From NCBI GenBank assembly GCA_964646075.1, contig CAZYBZ010000019.1, positions 1 through 11,498 of the forward strand: 11,498 nucleotides of DNA, in the 5' to 3' direction. The DNA comes from JAYENY01 sp964646075 (GTDB lineage Bacteria > Patescibacteriota > Minisyncoccia > Minisyncoccales > PEYH01). Below the pieces are notes generated by a model that did not search any database, was not told the origin of the DNA, and worked only from the letters and a program-made list of their open reading frames with translations. The position numbers and the translations under genes are program-made. This document shows, one piece after another, positions 4,781 to 11,498 of the stretch. Each line of letters opens with the position of its first letter. Position 1 is the stretch's first letter.

Positions 4781-6841
4781 ATGATTTTTTCATACAAATT
4801 TTTACAATTATTTTTTAATAAAAAATTACCTCTGCCTAAAAAATTAGCAGAACTTTTAACGCTTCATAGTTTTGAGGTAGAGGAGGTTAGGAGATTTAAC
4901 AATGATTGGCTTCTTGACATTGATGTCACTCTCAATAGAGCGGCTGACTGTTCCTCTCATTTAGGAATAGCGCGCGAGTGCGTAGCGTTTACGGGTTTAA
5001 AACTTAAAACGCAAAATCTAAAATTGGAAGAAGATAAGGAAACGAACATCAAGAATTTTATCCAGCTTGAGGTAAGAGATAAAAGCGATTGCCAAAGATA
5101 TACCGGCAGAGTTATTAGAGGAATAGAGGTAAAAGAGTCGCCAAAATATATTCAGAGATACCTCAAGTCTTGCGGCTTAGATACAATAAATAATATCGTT
5201 GATGCTGCCAATTATTTGATGTTAGAGATAGGCCAACCGCTTCATATTTTTGATTTGGACAAGATAATTGGTTCAAAAATAATTGTTCGTCGAGCGAAAG
5301 GCAATGAAAAAATAGAGGCTTTAAATGGAAAAGTTTACAAATTAGATGAAAATATTTTAGTCATTGCTGACAGCGAAAGGCCGATGACTATCGCTGGTAT
5401 CAAAGGCGGAAAGAATACGGCTGTTGATAGCAAAACAAAGAATATATTTTTAGAAGCGGGTAATTTTAATCCTATAATCATCCGCAAAGCATCGAAGAGC
5501 TTAAAATTAAAAACTGACGCCTCTTTCCGTTTTGGATATGGGATGGATCCTAATGGGACAGAAATAGCAATAGATAGATTGGCTCAATTAATCCAGGAAA
5601 TTGCTGGCGGAAAAGTTGCTAAGGGAAGAGCAGATGTTTATCCTAGGAAAATAGTATCTAAAAAAATTAAATTTAATTTAGCAGAGATAGAAAAATTATT
5701 AGGCATCAAGATATCTGAAAATAAAGTTTTTCAGATTCTTAAATCTTTAGGATTCAAGGTAGCAGGAACTCAAGTGACTGTTCCTACTTGGCGGCCTGAC
5801 ATTATCCAGAACAATGATTTCGCAGAAGAGGTAGGTAGAATTTATGGCTATGAAAACTTAAAGTCAGTTTCTCCTAAATTAACCTTGGCACCCGTTCAGA
5901 GGAATGAGAGGATTGCCTGGACTCAGAGATTTAAAGATGCTCTTAAGATAGCTGGTTTTACCGAAGTTTATAACCATTCTTTTATTAGTAAACGGGCAGG
6001 GGATTCCTTGGGCTATGGTTCGCCGGAATCAAAAGAGAGTTTAGTGGAATTAGAGAATCCTTTTTCTGAAAAATTTTATTATCTACGGCCTAATTTATTA
6101 ATTAATCTTTTATTTAATTTGAAAGATAATAATAGGTATTTTCAGAAGAGAAAAGAGTTCAGACTTTTTGAATTAGGGACAGTTTTTAGCCAAAAAGATA
6201 AGAGAATTGAAGAGAAAGAAGTAGCGACCGCTTTTCTTGTCGGGAGCAAGGATGATTTTTGTATTCTTAAGGGAGTGGTTGATAGTTTGCTTGAAGGCTT
6301 GGGAATATCTGACAAATTTTATGATAATTATCAAGCCACGCCCGAGAATAGTGAATCTGTTTTTTGGAATCTTAAAAAATCAGCAGAGATTAAAATCGGC
6401 AACCAAGAAGTAGGCTTTTTAGGAGAATTATCTTCAAAAACATTGCTTAAATTAGGGGTCAAGGAAGTTGTTACTGCTTTTGAACTTGATTTTAATAAAC
6501 TAATAAAACTTTGTAAGGAAGAATGGGGATGTCAACCGATATCTAGGTTCCCTGCCGCCATTCGCGATATAGCAATTTTGGTGCCGTTGGAAACGAAGAT
6601 AATTAATGTTTTAAATAAAATTAATACTGTCGGCGGAAGGTTGGTTTGCGATGTTGATCTTTTTGATATCTATGCAGGAGAAGGGCTCCCAAATAGTAAG
6701 AAGAGTTTAGCTTTTCATATTGTCTTCCAGGATAGCGAGAAGACCTTAAGGGGAGAAGAGATTGATAATCTTTTTCAAAAAATAATTAAAACCTTAGAAC
6801 AAAATTCTAGCTGGGAGGTTAGAAAAGAAAAATATGCCTAA
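4781..6841 (+). CDS. pheT: Phenylalanyl-tRNA synthetase beta subunit lacking the OB-fold domain
   Basis: The partner of PheS; it carries the editing site that hydrolyses Tyr-tRNA-Phe and the C-terminal anticodon-binding fold. Seen in order: a short N-terminal B1 part (LTLHSFEVEEV, 26-36); DIDVTLNRAADCSSHLGIARE (47-67); the B3/B4 editing region, about 95-285, with KTDASFRFGYGMDP (244-257); B5 with VPTWRPDI and EEVGRIYGY (334-357); the catalytic-like core with RLFELG (461-466); and an FDX-ACB domain from about 588 (SRFPAAIRDIAILVP) to the end. The usual EMAP/OB-fold tRNA-binding domain (~110 residues between B1 and DIDVT..NR) is missing and replaced by about ten residues, giving 686 instead of ~790-800. 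The ATG at 4781 has no ribosome site. The stop overlaps gyrB by 8 bases, pointing to coupled translation. Confidence 0.96.
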   Translation: MIFSYKFLQLFFNKKLPLPKKLAELLTLHSFEVEEVRRFNNDWLLDIDVTLNRAADCSSHLGIARECVAFTGLKLKTQNLKLEEDKETNIKNFIQLEVRDKSDCQRYTGRVIRGIEVKESPKYIQRYLKSCGLDTINNIVDAANYLMLEIGQPLHIFDLDKIIGSKIIVRRAKGNEKIEALNGKVYKLDENILVIADSERPMTIAGIKGGKNTAVDSKTKNIFLEAGNFNPIIIRKASKSLKLKTDASFRFGYGMDPNGTEIAIDRLAQLIQEIAGGKVAKGRADVYPRKIVSKKIKFNLAEIEKLLGIKISENKVFQILKSLGFKVAGTQVTVPTWRPDIIQNNDFAEEVGRIYGYENLKSVSPKLTLAPVQRNERIAWTQRFKDALKIAGFTEVYNHSFISKRAGDSLGYGSPESKESLVELENPFSEKFYYLRPNLLINLLFNLKDNNRYFQKRKEFRLFELGTVFSQKDKRIEEKEVATAFLVGSKDDFCILKGVVDSLLEGLGISDKFYDNYQATPENSESVFWNLKKSAEIKIGNQEVGFLGELSSKTLLKLGVKEVVTAFELDFNKLIKLCKEEWGCQPISRFPAAIRDIAILVPLETKIINVLNKINTVGGRLVCDVDLFDIYAGEGLPNSKKSLAFHIVFQDSEKTLRGEEIDNLFQKIIKTLEQNSSWEVRKEKYA

Positions 6842-8759
6842 AAAAACAGATAAACAAGAATACACAGCGAAAGACATTTTTGTCTTAAAAGGACTTGAGC
6901 CGGTACGTAAGAGACCGTCTATGTATATTGGTTCGACTGGCATTGATGGCCTTCATCATTTGGTTTGGGAGTGTTTGGATAATTCTATCGACGAAGCAAT
7001 GGTTGGTCATGCTAGCGAAATACAGATTATTCTTTTAGAAGGCAATTATATAAAGGTCTCTGATAATGGTCGCGGAATCCCAATAGATATTCATCCGCAG
7101 ACTAAAAAATCTGCTTTAGAAACAGTAATGACGACCCTTCATGCTGGAGCAAAATTTGGAGAAAAGATATATCAAGTTTCTGGCGGACTTCACGGGGTAG
7201 GTATTTCAGTGGTTTGTGCGCTTTCTTCTTCTTTGAGAGCTGAAATTTGTCGAGACGGTATTCTTTATAGCCAAGAATATAGTAAAGGGAAAATTAAAAC
7301 TAAGCTTATAAAAGAAAAAAAATGTAAAACAAGAGGAACGACTATTATATTCCAGCCAGATAAAGAGATTTTTAGAAGTGTTAATTTTAGTCGGAAGACA
7401 ATTTTAAATCATCTTCGACGACAAGCATATTTAACAAAAGGAGTAAGAATAAAGATTGAAGACAGAAGAAAGGAGGATCTTTTTTCTTATACTTTCTATT
7501 TTGAAGCTGGTCTTCAATCATATACTAGATATTTGTCTAGCAATAATCCAACTCTTCATGAAAACCCTTTTTATGTATCTAAAGAGAAAGAGGGGATTTT
7601 GGTGGAAGTGGCTTTTCAATACACTCAAGAAGAGGAATGTTATGAAGAGAGTTTTGCTAATAATATTTATACCCTAGAGGGAGGGAGTCATCTGACTGGA
7701 TTTAGAAGCGCCCTTACTCGAGTTCTCAACGATTATGCTAGAAAAAACGATTTTTTAAAGGAAGATGAAGAGAATTTTAGTGGTCGAGACGTAAGGATAG
7801 GACTTAATGTAGCTATTTCAATTAAAATTAAAGAACCTCAGTTTGAGGGGCAGACCAAAACAAAGCTTGGTAATCCAGAAGCCAAGACAGCAGTTGAGGC
7901 GGTTGTTAATGAAGCTCTTAGTGAATATTTAGAGCAATATCCTCAAGATGCCCGAGCCATTATGCAGCATTGTCTTTTAGCGGCTAAAGCCAGAAAAGCT
8001 GCTTTGGCAGCCCGACAAACAGTTTTAAGAAAAGGAGCTTTAGAGGGTTTAAGTTTGCCTGGGAAATTAGCTGACTGTTCCTCTAAAGACCCAGCAGAGT
8101 CAGAGCTTTTCATAGTGGAGGGATCTAGTGCTGGGGGAAGTTGTAAAGGGGGTAGAGATAGAAGGTTTCAGGCAATTTTACCTTTGCGGGGAAAAATTTT
8201 AAATGTTGAGAGAGCAAAGCTTGCCAAAATTTTGAGCTCTGACGAGATTAAGGCTCTCGTTATTGCCATGGGAACAGCCATTGCCCAGGATTTTGACATT
8301 TCTAGACTAAGATATCACCGTATTATTTTGATGGCTGATGCTGATTCGGATGGGAATCATATTAAAACATTGCTCTTAACTTTATTCTATAGATACTTTA
8401 AGCCGTTGATTGAGCAGGGTTATCTTTATATCGCCCAACCGCCCTTATACAAGATACAGTCTGGTAAAAAAGTACAATATGCTTATTTTGAGTCAGATAA
8501 AAAAGAAGTTTTGGCTGATATGCAAAAAAGGGAATTAAAGAACATAAGTATTCAGAGATATAAAGGATTAGGGGAGATGAATGCTGATGAATTATGGTCA
8601 ACGACAATGGACCCGGAAAGAAGGATTCTTTTGCAGGCGACAATTGGAGATACAAAAGAAGCAGATAGGATTTTTGATATCTTGATGGGTAAAGAGGTTT
8701 TAGCAAGGAAAAGATTCATTCAAGCACATGCTAAAAGTGTTAAAAATTTAGATGTATAA
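6834..8759 (+). CDS. gyrB: DNA gyrase subunit B
   Basis: The ATPase and TOPRIM subunit of the type IIA topoisomerase that introduces negative supercoils with GyrA. 641 residues is normal for the short, non-proteobacterial form. ATPase motifs: ECLDNSIDEA (46-55), DNGRGIP (77-83), GGLHGVG (117-123) and the ATP-contact loop QTKTKLGN (340-347). TOPRIM: catalytic E429, then LPLRGKILNVERA (450-461), DADSDG (502-507) and YKGLGEMN (576-583). The ending FIQAHAKSVKNLDV is typical. LPLRGKILNVE favours GyrB over ParE. The normally invariant EGDSAGG reads EGSSAGG, with serine at the site of E. coli GyrB D426, where known quinolone-resistance changes occur. It overlaps pheT by 8 bases and is closed by the hairpin at 8801. 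gyrA is not in the window. Confidence 0.95.
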   Translation: MPKKTDKQEYTAKDIFVLKGLEPVRKRPSMYIGSTGIDGLHHLVWECLDNSIDEAMVGHASEIQIILLEGNYIKVSDNGRGIPIDIHPQTKKSALETVMTTLHAGAKFGEKIYQVSGGLHGVGISVVCALSSSLRAEICRDGILYSQEYSKGKIKTKLIKEKKCKTRGTTIIFQPDKEIFRSVNFSRKTILNHLRRQAYLTKGVRIKIEDRRKEDLFSYTFYFEAGLQSYTRYLSSNNPTLHENPFYVSKEKEGILVEVAFQYTQEEECYEESFANNIYTLEGGSHLTGFRSALTRVLNDYARKNDFLKEDEENFSGRDVRIGLNVAISIKIKEPQFEGQTKTKLGNPEAKTAVEAVVNEALSEYLEQYPQDARAIMQHCLLAAKARKAALAARQTVLRKGALEGLSLPGKLADCSSKDPAESELFIVEGSSAGGSCKGGRDRRFQAILPLRGKILNVERAKLAKILSSDEIKALVIAMGTAIAQDFDISRLRYHRIILMADADSDGNHIKTLLLTLFYRYFKPLIEQGYLYIAQPPLYKIQSGKKVQYAYFESDKKEVLADMQKRELKNISIQRYKGLGEMNADELWSTTMDPERRILLQATIGDTKEADRIFDILMGKEVLARKRFIQAHAKSVKNLDV

Positions 8760-8764
8760 TTTTC

Positions 8765-8792
8765 TTGACATTAATCATTAAAATGCTAACAT
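8765..8792 (+). promoter_or_regulatory. Promoter of the secE-nusG-rplK-dcd-tmk operon
   Basis: TTGACA (8765-8770), 16-bp spacer and TAACAT (8787-8792) with an extended -10 TGC in front. Transcription would begin near 8799, right at the hairpin that ends gyrB, leaving a ~64-base leader before secE. Confidence 0.7.
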
Positions 8793-8800
8793 AGGGTATC

Positions 8801-8818
8801 ACCCCGCAAGGGGTTTTT
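8801..8818 (+). terminator. Rho-independent terminator of the pheS-pheT-gyrB operon
   Basis: ACCCC-GCAA-GGGGT forms a compact stem with a GNRA tetraloop, followed by four more T. It ends the gyrB transcript about 40 bp after the stop. It is too close to the secE promoter start (+3 or so) to terminate that transcript and would form a 5' stem-loop there instead. Confidence 0.85.
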
Positions 8819-8862
8819 GAGAGCATCTATCTATTTTGGGTTAAATTTTTTAAAATAAACTT

Positions 8863-9072
8863 ATGAATATTTTATATTTACCACAAAAAATTTCTCTTTA
8901 CCTTAAACAAGTAAGAGTAGAAGTCAAAAAAATTAATTGGCCTACTAAAAAGGAAACGATTAGATATTCTCTGATGGTTATCGTTATTTCAGCGGTCGTA
9001 GCTGCTTATCTCGGTGGACTGGATTTTATCCTTTCTAGCTTATTAAGAAAAGCAATTGATTTCTTTTCATAA
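8863..9072 (+). CDS. secE: Preprotein translocase subunit SecE
   Basis: The essential small subunit that clamps SecY in the SecYEG channel. 69 residues with one membrane span is the usual short bacterial form. The conserved amphipathic segment VRVEVKKINWPTKKETIRYS (18-37) precedes the transmembrane helix (LMVIVISAVVAAYLGGLDFIL, 38-58). The gene sits immediately before nusG, the order found in most bacteria. The ATG at 8863 has no Shine-Dalgarno sequence. Confidence 0.96.
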   Translation: MNILYLPQKISLYLKQVRVEVKKINWPTKKETIRYSLMVIVISAVVAAYLGGLDFILSSLLRKAIDFFS

Positions 9073-9076
9073 ATTT

Positions 9077-9622
9077 ATGCCTAAACAAAAGATTCTTAAA
9101 AGTAGACAGTGGTATGTTCTTCACACTTATTCTGGATATGAGGATTCGGTTGCTAAAAATTTAAAGCATCGTGTTGAATCCCTAGGAATGGAGGATAAGA
9201 TTTTTAATGTTTTAGTGCCTAAGGAGAAGAAGATCAAGATTAAGGGAGGGCAAAGAAAAACAGTAGAAGAAAAAATTTACCCAGGGTATGTCTTGGTAGA
9301 AATGATTGTTGCTGATGACTCTTGGTATGTGGTAAGAAATACTCCCAATGTCACCGGCTTTGTTGGCGCTGGCATTACTCCTGTACCAGTCTCTTTGAAG
9401 GAGATTGAAGAAGTTCTTCAGAGAACGACCGAAAAGACACCTAAATACAAAATCAATGTAGAGATTGGAGATAGTATTAAAATTATTGATGGCCCGTTTA
9501 AGGAATATGAGGGCAAGGTCTCTGAGCTTGACCAAGAGCAAGGAAAAGTGAAAGTAATGGTTAGCTTGTTTGGTCGAGATACACCAGTAGAGCTTGATTC
9601 TCTTCAAATTAAAAAAATTTAA
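9077..9622 (+). CDS. nusG: Transcription elongation/antitermination factor NusG
   Basis: Binds the RNA polymerase clamp, increases processivity and links to Rho or to ribosomal S10. 181 residues from the ATG at 9077. A TTG at 9056 is open in the same frame but lies inside secE and would add seven non-conserved residues. The NGN domain begins WYVLHTYSGYEDSVAKNL, with the conserved YPGYVLVEM and VRNTPNVTGFVG. The C-terminal KOW domain is seen as IGDSIKIIDGPFKEYEGKV. It follows secE by 4 bp and precedes rplK by 9 bp. Confidence 0.96.
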   Translation: MPKQKILKSRQWYVLHTYSGYEDSVAKNLKHRVESLGMEDKIFNVLVPKEKKIKIKGGQRKTVEEKIYPGYVLVEMIVADDSWYVVRNTPNVTGFVGAGITPVPVSLKEIEEVLQRTTEKTPKYKINVEIGDSIKIIDGPFKEYEGKVSELDQEQGKVKVMVSLFGRDTPVELDSLQIKKI

Positions 9623-9631
9623 TCTAATTTT

Positions 9632-10051
9632 ATGAAAAAAATTAAATCAATAGTAAAGCTTCAAATTAAAGCTGGGCAAGCCAATCCGGCGCCACCAGTT
9701 GGGCCAGCTTTAGCAGAACATGGTTTAAATATTGGTGAGTTTTGTCAAAAATTTAATGATGCTACCAAAAATCAGATAGGCTCAAGGATTCCGATTGAAG
9801 TCATAATTTATCAGGACAGAAGTTATGACTTTAAGTTAAAACAGCCGTTGGCTTCTGATCTAATTAAAAAAGCGATTGGTATTGAAAAGGCTTCTGGTAA
9901 GCCGAACCAGAAGAAAGTTGGTGAACTCACTAGGATTCAACTTGAAGAGATTGCCAAACAAAAAATGGTAGACTTGAATACCAATGACATCGAACAAGCT
10001 ATAAAAATTATTGCTGGCACCGCTAAATCAATGGGGGTTGAGGTTAAGTAA
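9632..10051 (+). CDS. rplK: Large ribosomal subunit protein L11
   Basis: Part of the GTPase-associated stalk base, binding 23S rRNA helices 43/44. 139 residues, normal length. The N-terminal domain has KLQIKAGQANPAPPVGPALA and GLNIGEFCQKFNDAT. The rRNA-binding C-terminal domain has KKAIGIEKASGKPNQKKVG and the family ending NDIEQAIKIIAGTAKSMGV. In most bacteria rplA (L1) follows directly; here dcd follows after 4 bp. Confidence 0.97.
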   Translation: MKKIKSIVKLQIKAGQANPAPPVGPALAEHGLNIGEFCQKFNDATKNQIGSRIPIEVIIYQDRSYDFKLKQPLASDLIKKAIGIEKASGKPNQKKVGELTRIQLEEIAKQKMVDLNTNDIEQAIKIIAGTAKSMGVEVK

Positions 10052-10055
10052 ACCT

Positions 10056-10607
10056 ATGATTCTTTCGGATAAAGAAATTCAAGAGTATGTTAGGAAATAT
10101 AAGATGATTGCTCCTTTTGAGTCCTCTCAGAAGAGAGAGGGGATAATCTCTTATGGCCTTTCTTCTTATGGTTATGATTTTAGAATTGCTGATGACTTTA
10201 AGATTTTTACCAACGTTAATAATGCCATTGTTGACCCAAAGAATTTTGATTCTAAATCCTTTGTTGATTTTAAGGGCAAAGAGTGCATAATTCCTCCCAA
10301 TTCTTTCATTTTAGGCAGAAGTTTAGAGTATTTTAGAATTCCTCGAGATCTTTTAGGAATTTGTTTGGGAAAATCAACTTATGCTCGATGTGGACTTGTA
10401 GCCAATGTGACGCCTATTGAGCCAGAATGGGAGGGCTATATTACATTAGAAATCTCTAACACCACGCCTCTGCCAGCGAAAATTTATGCTGGTGAAGGTA
10501 TTTGTCAATTAATTTTTCTTCGAGGAGAGACTAAATGTCTTGTTTCTTATGCTGATAAAAAGGGAAAATACCAAAAACAGGATAAATTGACTTTGCCTAA
10601 AATTTAA
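10056..10607 (+). CDS. dcd: dCTP deaminase
   Basis: Deaminates dCTP to dUTP, feeding dTTP synthesis; member of the trimeric dUTPase/Dcd fold. 183 residues from the ATG at 10056. An upstream in-frame ATA at 10011 lies inside rplK. Motifs seen: MILSDKEI at the N-terminus, SSYGYDFRI (36-44), GKSTYARCGL (105-114) and ITLEISN (129-135), with E132 as the expected catalytic glutamate. The ending GKYQKQDKLTLPK is also typical. Whether it also hydrolyses dUTP, as the bifunctional DCD-DUT enzymes do, cannot be told here. The stop overlaps the tmk start by one base (TAATG), which suggests coupled translation of consecutive pyrimidine-pathway enzymes. Confidence 0.93.
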   Translation: MILSDKEIQEYVRKYKMIAPFESSQKREGIISYGLSSYGYDFRIADDFKIFTNVNNAIVDPKNFDSKSFVDFKGKECIIPPNSFILGRSLEYFRIPRDLLGICLGKSTYARCGLVANVTPIEPEWEGYITLEISNTTPLPAKIYAGEGICQLIFLRGETKCLVSYADKKGKYQKQDKLTLPKI

Positions 10608-11296
10608 TGCAAAAGAATTCTTATTCTGGAAAATTTATCGCTTTTGAAGGGCTGGATGGTTCTGGTTCAACTACTCAGGTGGGTAAACTTTACGACTGGT
10701 TAAATGAAAATTCTAAAAAATTTACCTTAAATCGTCCTTTGGCTCATTTAACAAAAGAACCCACTAACAATATGATTGGTGGGCTTATTCGGAGCCGATT
10801 AACTGGTGCTTGGAAACTTTGCCCCGAGGGATTGCAACTCCTCTTTGCCGCTGACCGGGCTTATCATTTAGAAAAAGAGATAGTTCCTTTATTAGAAAAA
10901 GGAGTAACAGTGATCACTGACCGTTATTTTTTTTCGACAATTGCCTATGGCGCTGTGGAAATCAAAGATATTGACTGGCTTATTAAGATTAATAAGCCCT
11001 TTATTTTGCCTGATGTTACCTTCCTTATTAAGGTTTCTTCAGCAATTTGTTTAGACAGGATAAAGAAGACCCGTTTTCATATTGAGCTTTTTGAAAAGGA
11101 AGAAGCTTTAACTCAAGTTTGGCAAAATTACGAACATCTTGCTAATCGTTTTGATAATATCTACATTATAGACGGAGAAAAACCGATTGAAGAAGTTTTT
11201 TCCGAAATAAAAAAGATTGTTAACTCCAAAATTATAAGAGAATATAAAAAATCTCGGCAAACAAAAAATCTGCTTACCGAGATAGCCGCTTTTTAA
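10607..11296 (+). CDS. tmk: Thymidylate kinase with variant Walker A motif
   Basis: Phosphorylates dTMP to dTDP with ATP, completing the supply begun by dcd. 229 residues. Seen: P-loop region FEGLDGSGSTTQ (13-24), EPTNNMIGGLIRSRL (51-65), FAADRAYHLEKEI (80-92), the DRYFFSTIAYG motif (105-115) and LPDVTFLIKV (134-143). The lysine expected in GxxGxGK[ST] is serine (S21), an important departure from the classical P-loop. The remaining glycines and the TT pair are intact, so the fold assignment is secure even if catalysis is not. The C-terminal tail (REYKKSRQTKNLLTEIAAF) is longer than I expect. Its codons overlap the terminator and the 3' end of the convergent sigma-factor gene. Confidence 0.88.
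   Translation: MQKNSYSGKFIAFEGLDGSGSTTQVGKLYDWLNENSKKFTLNRPLAHLTKEPTNNMIGGLIRSRLTGAWKLCPEGLQLLFAADRAYHLEKEIVPLLEKGVTVITDRYFFSTIAYGAVEIKDIDWLIKINKPFILPDVTFLIKVSSAICLDRIKKTRFHIELFEKEEALTQVWQNYEHLANRFDNIYIIDGEKPIEEVFSEIKKIVNSKIIREYKKSRQTKNLLTEIAAF
11246..11283 (-). terminator. Rho-independent terminator of the sigma-factor gene, inside tmk
   Basis: On the minus strand ATCTCGG (11283-11277) pairs with CCGAGAT (11257-11251) across a 19-base loop, followed by a run of T. It begins at the sigma gene's stop codon region and lies wholly within the tmk coding sequence. Confidence 0.6.
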
Positions 11297-11498
11297 GAAC
11301 TTTAAGAGCTTTCAGCTCTGGGCAATTCTTTAATTTTTCAAGGGCTTCTTTTTGGATTTGCCCTATCCTGGCCCTTGAAAGTCCAATAGAAACAGATAGT
11401 TGCTTCAGGGTCATGAATGGAGCACCCAGCCCATAACGATGACGGAAAATTTCTCTCTCTCTCGCACTAAAAAGCCTTGAAGACAAGGCCTTTTCAAG
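11274..11498 (-). CDS. RNA polymerase sigma-70 family factor, region 4 (C-terminal part; 5' end outside window)
   Basis: The minus-strand frame stays open through the right edge, so only the last 74 residues are visible. They form sigma region 4: the LFSAREREIFRHRYGLG lead-in, then a helix-turn-helix (MTLKQLSVSIGLSRARIGQIQKEALEKLK) that reads the -35 box, then a basic tail. This places it in the group 1/2 sigma-70 type rather than ECF, but which one (principal or alternative) cannot be decided. It is also possible that the protein is a smaller sigma-like regulator. It converges on tmk, overlapping its last 23 bases. Confidence 0.85.
   Translation of the reverse strand, partial: LEKALSSRLFSAREREIFRHRYGLGAPFMTLKQLSVSIGLSRARIGQIQKEALEKLKNCPELKALKVLKKRLSR

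Noticed and set aside
7456..7677. 73-codon plus-strand frame inside gyrB
   Set aside because: It lies in another frame of a conserved GyrB domain; no independent start signal or motif.
9056..9622. nusG starting at the TTG at 9056
   Set aside because: The added residues lie inside secE and are not family-like; the ATG at 9077 gives the normal N-terminus.
10011..10607. dcd starting at 10011
   Set aside because: The start would be ATA well inside rplK; MILSDKEI from 10056 is the normal Dcd N-terminus.
1..11498. tRNA, rRNA or CRISPR array
   Set aside because: No cloverleaf with a CCA-proximal stem, no rRNA-like stretch and no regularly spaced short repeats were seen on either strand by eye.

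Overview
The window is a 11.5 kb piece of an AT-rich bacterial chromosome. Sampled host coding lines run from about 20 to 35 % GC. Gene content, compact spacing and a mostly Shine-Dalgarno-poor layout suggest a small-genome Candidate Phyla Radiation (Patescibacteria) bacterium, most likely Parcubacteria-like. Supporting signs are a trimmed phenylalanyl-tRNA synthetase, secE-nusG-rplK not followed by rplA, and dcd-tmk directly behind rplK. This taxonomic reading is inference, since no rRNA gene is present.

Left part (1-3900) is the accessory and most unusual region. It holds the C-terminal end of a membrane protein, then a complete DagK/YegS-type lipid kinase gene (417-1400) with a terminator. 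Next come a frameshifted small membrane-protein gene (1570-1954), a minus-strand three-helix membrane protein (2089-2802), a 76-residue cysteine-containing unknown protein (3185-3415), and a 61-codon chimeric remnant of a second DagK gene (3576-3761). A perfect 223-bp direct repeat, covering the last 32 DagK codons plus the downstream terminator, occurs at 1300-1522 and again at 3661-3883. The unit is therefore 2,361 bp. The part of the interval from about 2030 to 3575 is near 50 % GC. Its genes carry strong AGGAGG-type ribosome sites, near-consensus promoters and GC-rich or perfect-stem terminators, unlike the surrounding genes. The simplest readings are an acquired segment, a Campbell-like single-crossover integration or duplication at dagK, or an assembly chimera. 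Read mapping across the junctions would decide.

Middle part (3861-8818) is a tight plus-strand operon, pheS-pheT-gyrB. Its putative promoter straddles the right edge of the repeat. pheS has no ATG, GTG or TTG start that would keep its conserved N-terminus. PheS lacks the N-terminal coiled coil and PheT lacks the OB-fold tRNA-binding domain. GyrB has EGSSAGG where EGDSAGG is expected. A GCAA-loop terminator closes the operon.

Right part (8765-11498) holds secE-nusG-rplK-dcd-tmk, packed with gaps of 4-9 bases or a 1-base overlap. These genes serve protein export, transcription elongation, the L11 stalk base and dTTP supply. The thymidylate kinase has serine in place of the Walker A lysine. A convergent sigma-70 family gene enters from the right edge, its 3' end overlapping tmk by 23 bases, and its terminator lies inside the tmk coding sequence. 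I saw no tRNA, rRNA, CRISPR array, transposase or integrase.
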